Shown here: positions 6,247-8,254 of the stretch, in pieces | Layout of the letters: each line of letters begins with the position of its first letter | Position numbering within the stretch: position 1 is the first letter of the stretch | Source of the DNA: Bin22 sp034428635 | Lineage (GTDB): Bacteria > Chloroflexota > Dehalococcoidia > Lucifugimonadales > UBA3495 | Assembly (NCBI GenBank): GCA_034428635.1 | Contig: DAOUHR010000088.1 | Span: forward strand, 1-8,254 | Direction: 5' to 3' | DNA: 8,254 nt | The notes under the pieces: model-generated | Database searches by the model: none | Seen by the model: the letters and a program-made list of their open reading frames with translations, nothing else | What the model was told of the DNA's origin: nothing | Made by a program: the position numbers and the translations under genes

Positions 6247-6816
6247 ATGGACGCAATGGACCGGGACAATACTCTGGAATTTCTGAATCAGCACGTAAAG
6301 ACCGACATGCTTATGAAGCACCTCTTCACCGTGGAGGCAGCCATGCGGGGCTATGCCCGCAAGTACGGGGAGGATGAGGACCGCTGGGGCATAGCCGGTC
6401 TGCTGCACGACTTCGACTGGGAAATCTGCCCCACCCCGGACTCGCACCCTACCTTCGGAGCCGAAATCCTGCGGGAACACGGCTACCCGGAAGACATCAT
6501 CCGTGCAGTGCTGACCCACGGCGAGCACACGGGCATACCCCGGGAGTCGTTGATGGAGCACACTCTTTTTGCGGTGGATGAACTTTCCGGCTTCATCCGC
6601 GCCGTAACCCTGGTGCGCCCCAACAAGAGCCTGGACGACGTGACGCCCCGTTCAGTCCACCGCAAAATGCGGGACAAGAACTTCGCCAAGGACGTGAACC
6701 GGGACGATATCCACAAGGGGGCCGAGGAACTGGGTGTGGATCTGGACGATCACATCAGCTTCATCGTCGAGAGCATGAAGCCCATCGCCGGGCGCATTGA
6801 CCTGACCACGGGCTGA
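6247..6816 (+). CDS. HD-domain protein (metal-dependent phosphohydrolase-like)
   Basis: This is a 189-residue soluble HD-superfamily protein. Candidate metal ligands are in order: H25 in 'MLMKHLFTVEAAM', H54-D55 in 'GLLHDFDWE', H91 and H94 in 'LTHGEHTG', and D111 in 'LFAVDELSGF'. This is the H...HD...H...D arrangement of HD hydrolases acting on nucleotides or phosphoesters, though no substrate can be read from the sequence. H67-P68 in 'SHPTFGAEIL' is conserved in this subgroup as I recall it. The C-terminal third ('IHKGAEELGVDLDDHISFIV') is helical and charged, with no membrane segment. ATG 6247 is preceded by AGGGAG about 7 bases upstream. It follows trmI by 14 bases and was probably co-transcribed with it; a functional link to tRNA modification is only suggested by position. 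The frame is intact. Confidence 0.88.
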   Translation: MDAMDRDNTLEFLNQHVKTDMLMKHLFTVEAAMRGYARKYGEDEDRWGIAGLLHDFDWEICPTPDSHPTFGAEILREHGYPEDIIRAVLTHGEHTGIPRESLMEHTLFAVDELSGFIRAVTLVRPNKSLDDVTPRSVHRKMRDKNFAKDVNRDDIHKGAEELGVDLDDHISFIVESMKPIAGRIDLTTG

Positions 6817-6848
6817 GACCGGCAGGCTGGTTTGGGACAGAAGGTCCC

Positions 6849-7400
6849 CTACATAAGAAAGTTGAAGACGCGCAGCTGCAGGGAGAAGGTGAGCGCCAGG
6901 GGATCACGGCGATAAGACCGGATAAGGCGACCACCAGCATGGCCCGGCCGGTGCTCTCGTAGTCCATACCCTGCCGGACACCCAGCACTGCCGCGGCCAG
7001 AGACCAGAAGACGGCAACCCACACGAATACCCAGCCGAAGAAGGGTACGCTGGAAAAACGGCCAGAAAACCGGGTGGCAGGGCAAATCCCAGGATGCGGC
7101 ACATTTCGGCCCACCTTGTTTCCGTATGGTGGGTACGCAGCGGACCGGCGCCTACCATGAAGACGACGGTCACCCATAGCGCCCACCGCAGTATCCCGAA
7201 GGCCAGGCCAAATCCTAGTTCCAGGATAATCTGCAGAAAGGTTGCCTGCCCCAGAATCTCTCCTATCAGGTCCCCGCCAATGGCGCAGAGGGTTGCCAGC
7301 AGGACTATCCCTATGGCCTGCACCATGAACTGGGGTCGGCTTCAATCTCCTCGTAAGTGTGGGCACTGAAGAAAGTCGCCCCGAACATCCGTCCGATCAT
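6849..7400 (-). pseudogene. Yip1-domain-like integral membrane protein, frameshifted about three times
   Basis: ATG 7400-7398, preceded by AAAGGTGA, starts 'MIGRMFGATFFSAHTYEEIE', then 'ADPSS'. This is the usual N-terminus of Yip1-like proteins ('LYEEVEADP'). The frame ends at TAG near 7315. Shifting near 7328 gives 'QAIGIVLLATLCAIGGDLIG' and 'LAFGILRWALWVTVVFMVGA', then 'WAEMCRILGFALPPGFL'. A shift in an A5/T5 run (about 7054-7058) restores 'VPFFGWVFVWVAVFWSLAAA' and 'GVRQGMDYESTGRAMLVVAL'. A third shift at GGGG (6899-6902) leads to 'PLALTFSLQLRVFNFLM' and TAG 6851-6849. Four to five hydrophobic segments fit the roughly 190-residue family length. Yip1 relatives are membrane proteins of unclear role in bacteria. 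It is convergent with the HD gene. If the homopolymer indels are sequencing errors the gene could be intact. Confidence 0.75.
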
Positions 7401-7421
7401 TTGCCCACTTCACCTTTCACG

Positions 7422-7446
7422 GGGGGCCCAGGGAGGAACGGCCCCC
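7422..7446 (-). other. GC-rich inverted repeat upstream of the Yip1-like gene
   Basis: GGGGGCC (7422-7428) pairs with GGCCCCC (7440-7446) around an 11-base loop, 22 bases upstream of the Yip1-like ATG on the minus strand. On the minus strand it is followed by CGTGAAAGGTGAAG, which holds the ribosome-binding site. It could be a leader hairpin or an upstream gene's terminator without a T tract. The role is uncertain. Confidence 0.35.
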
Positions 7447-7570
7447 ACCAATCAAACCCAATCACACTTCTCAATGAACATCAACCCCCGGCTTCTGGAC
7501 CTGCTGTAGGGTTGCTTCCGGAGGCGCCGCATTCCAACTCAGTAGAGGGAATGGGTTGCCGCTTGCTTGT

Positions 7571-7997
7571 CTACAGATCGAACGTTGCCGAAGTTAATGG
7601 ACCCGTTGCGAAAAGGGGCAGCGAGGCAGGAAGGGAAAAAAGCTGCCCGGGGAGGCCGTAGATTATCCCCTGGAAAATGGGGGCAACAATAGTGGCGATT
7701 TTGACCACCAGGTTTGGCGGGAGGAGGGCCCTGTTATCCATGGGCAGCCAGTTGGTGGCCAGCCCGGCGGCCAGCGCCCGGAGAAAGGCCGCCGGTGGCC
7801 AGGCCGAGACTAAGGAAGAATATGAGATACGCGCCAGGGACGCCGGATAGCAAACGCAGAACCGATCCTCCCACGGCCATACAAAGGCAAACGAGTATCC
7901 CGACGCCCAACGCCTGGCCCATGGCACGGTTTACCTTCCCCGAACCACCCGAATGTTCCCGGGATTGAGCCGAATATTGAGTAGTTTGGCCAGACAA
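7571..7997 (-). pseudogene. Small hydrophobic membrane protein, apparently frameshifted
   Basis: Not assigned to a family. From TTG 7997 (GGGAGAAGG about 11 bases upstream), or ATG 7922-7920 (GGGGAAGG upstream), the frame encodes a polar Q/S-rich start, then two hydrophobic segments 'LGVGILVCLCMAVGGSVLRL' and 'AYLIFFLSLGLATGG'. It then turns into low-quality sequence ending near 7734. The other minus frame continues sensibly from about 7800: 'AFLRALAAGLATNWLPMDNR', 'LVVKIATIVAPIFQGIIYGL', stopping at TAG 7573-7571. Joining them near 7785-7810 gives a protein of about 140 residues with three or four membrane segments. A one- or two-base indel in the GGCC-rich run is the likely break. It is on the same strand as the Yip1-like gene, about 170 bases upstream of it, possibly once co-transcribed. 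Confidence 0.5.
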
Positions 7998-8051
7998 CTT
8001 AGTTACGACCTTCTCCCTGACTATGAAAAGGCGTTTTGCTTTGGCTTACAG

Positions 8052-8080
8052 GTTAAACCGGCGGGACTCCACAGTTTCAA
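8052..8080 (-). promoter_or_regulatory. Candidate sigma70-type promoter for the membrane-protein gene
   Basis: On the minus strand TTGAAA (8080-8075) is followed after exactly 17 bases by TTTAAC (8057-8052), matching 5 of 6 and 4 of 6 consensus positions. Transcription would begin near 8045, about 48 bases before the TTG start at 7997. Part of the spacer and the -35 box lie inside the overlapping inverted repeats at 8059-8096. Confidence 0.4.
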
Positions 8081-8150
8081 TCTTCGCCGGAGTCCCATTC
8101 CCGGGGCTGCCGTTTCGGGGAGTGTCACATAATGAAGGACGTGGTAGCGA

Positions 8151-8188
8151 CGGGCCATTAACGGCCGACTGCCAGCGTTATTGGCCCG
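8151..8188. terminator. Strong imperfect hairpin, possible terminator or intergenic repeat
   Basis: CGGGCCATTAACG (8151-8163) pairs with CGTTATTGGCCCG (8176-8188) at 12 of 13 positions, with a 12-base loop. No T tract directly follows on the plus strand (GAGGCTGCC) and none clearly on the minus strand, so classical rho-independent termination is doubtful. The surrounding 7998-8254 contains no gene that I can support. Confidence 0.35.
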
Positions 8189-8254
8189 AGGCTGCCAGGA
8201 CTCTTTAACTTACACAGACCCGAGAAAAGCCAACTGGATAACATAAAGAATGAG

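Noticed and set aside
5321..6256. Minus-strand 311-codon open frame across trmI
   Set aside because: It is the antisense shadow of trmI, whose motifs are unambiguous on the plus strand; the translation is histidine/glutamine rich and matches nothing.
6834..6848. GGGAC/GTCCC hairpin as terminator between the convergent HD and Yip1-like genes
   Set aside because: The stem is only 5 bp with no T tract on either strand; too weak to call.
7359..7661. Plus-strand 100-codon open frame between the membrane genes
   Set aside because: It has no ribosome-binding site or family pattern, has low-complexity P/G/N composition, and overlaps the ends of both minus-strand genes.

Overview
The window looks like a moderately GC-rich bacterial chromosome fragment, probably from the Chloroflexota (Dehalococcoidia or a SAR202-like lineage). 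The main clue is the decayed surface-protein gene at 2554-4394. Its order of modules (SwmB-like edge, DxNxNGxxD module, IPT/TIG-like Ig-fold repeats, C-terminal 'F.F.N.TKEWTF.DP' module) is one I associate with exported proteins of that phylum. That placement is an inference from memory and has not been searched.

Layout. (a) 1-728, minus: the 5' part of an intact nitronate monooxygenase-type flavoprotein gene that runs off the left edge. (b) 948-1021, plus: tRNA-Gly(TCC) with a perfect TATAAT box upstream and a terminator-like hairpin downstream. (c) 1229-2100, minus: a multiply frameshifted IS481-family transposase. (d) About 2102-2212, minus: a scrap of a SwmB-type surface domain. (e) 2215-2553, plus: an internally deleted IS21-family element, with an IstA C-terminal scrap followed by two pairs of tandem terminal-type repeats. 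(f) 2554-4394, minus: a large surface-protein pseudogene, one continuous frame broken by three nonsense codons and cut at its 3' end by the IS21 remnant. (g) 4395-4795: non-coding, with overlapping inverted repeats. (h) About 4796-5105, plus: an N-terminal transposase scrap of a third family. (i) 5106-5359: unrecognised. (j) 5360-6816, plus: two intact, closely spaced genes, a TrmI-type tRNA m1A58 methyltransferase and an HD-domain phosphohydrolase-like protein. (k) 6849-7400 and 7571-7997, minus: two frameshifted membrane-protein genes, the first of Yip1 type. (l) 7998-8254: a candidate promoter and hairpins.

Overall this is housekeeping-type DNA (flavoenzyme, tRNA, tRNA methylase plus HD protein) around a graveyard of three transposase families and a dead surface-protein gene. 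The intact genes have good ribosome-binding sites and family motifs. Most of the rest is decaying. I found no CRISPR array, defence cassette, phage module or other obviously new functional system. The observations most worth checking are the three in-frame stops, the IS21/surface-gene chimera, the recurrent CATTTG inverted-repeat cluster, and whether the homopolymer frameshifts in the membrane genes are real.
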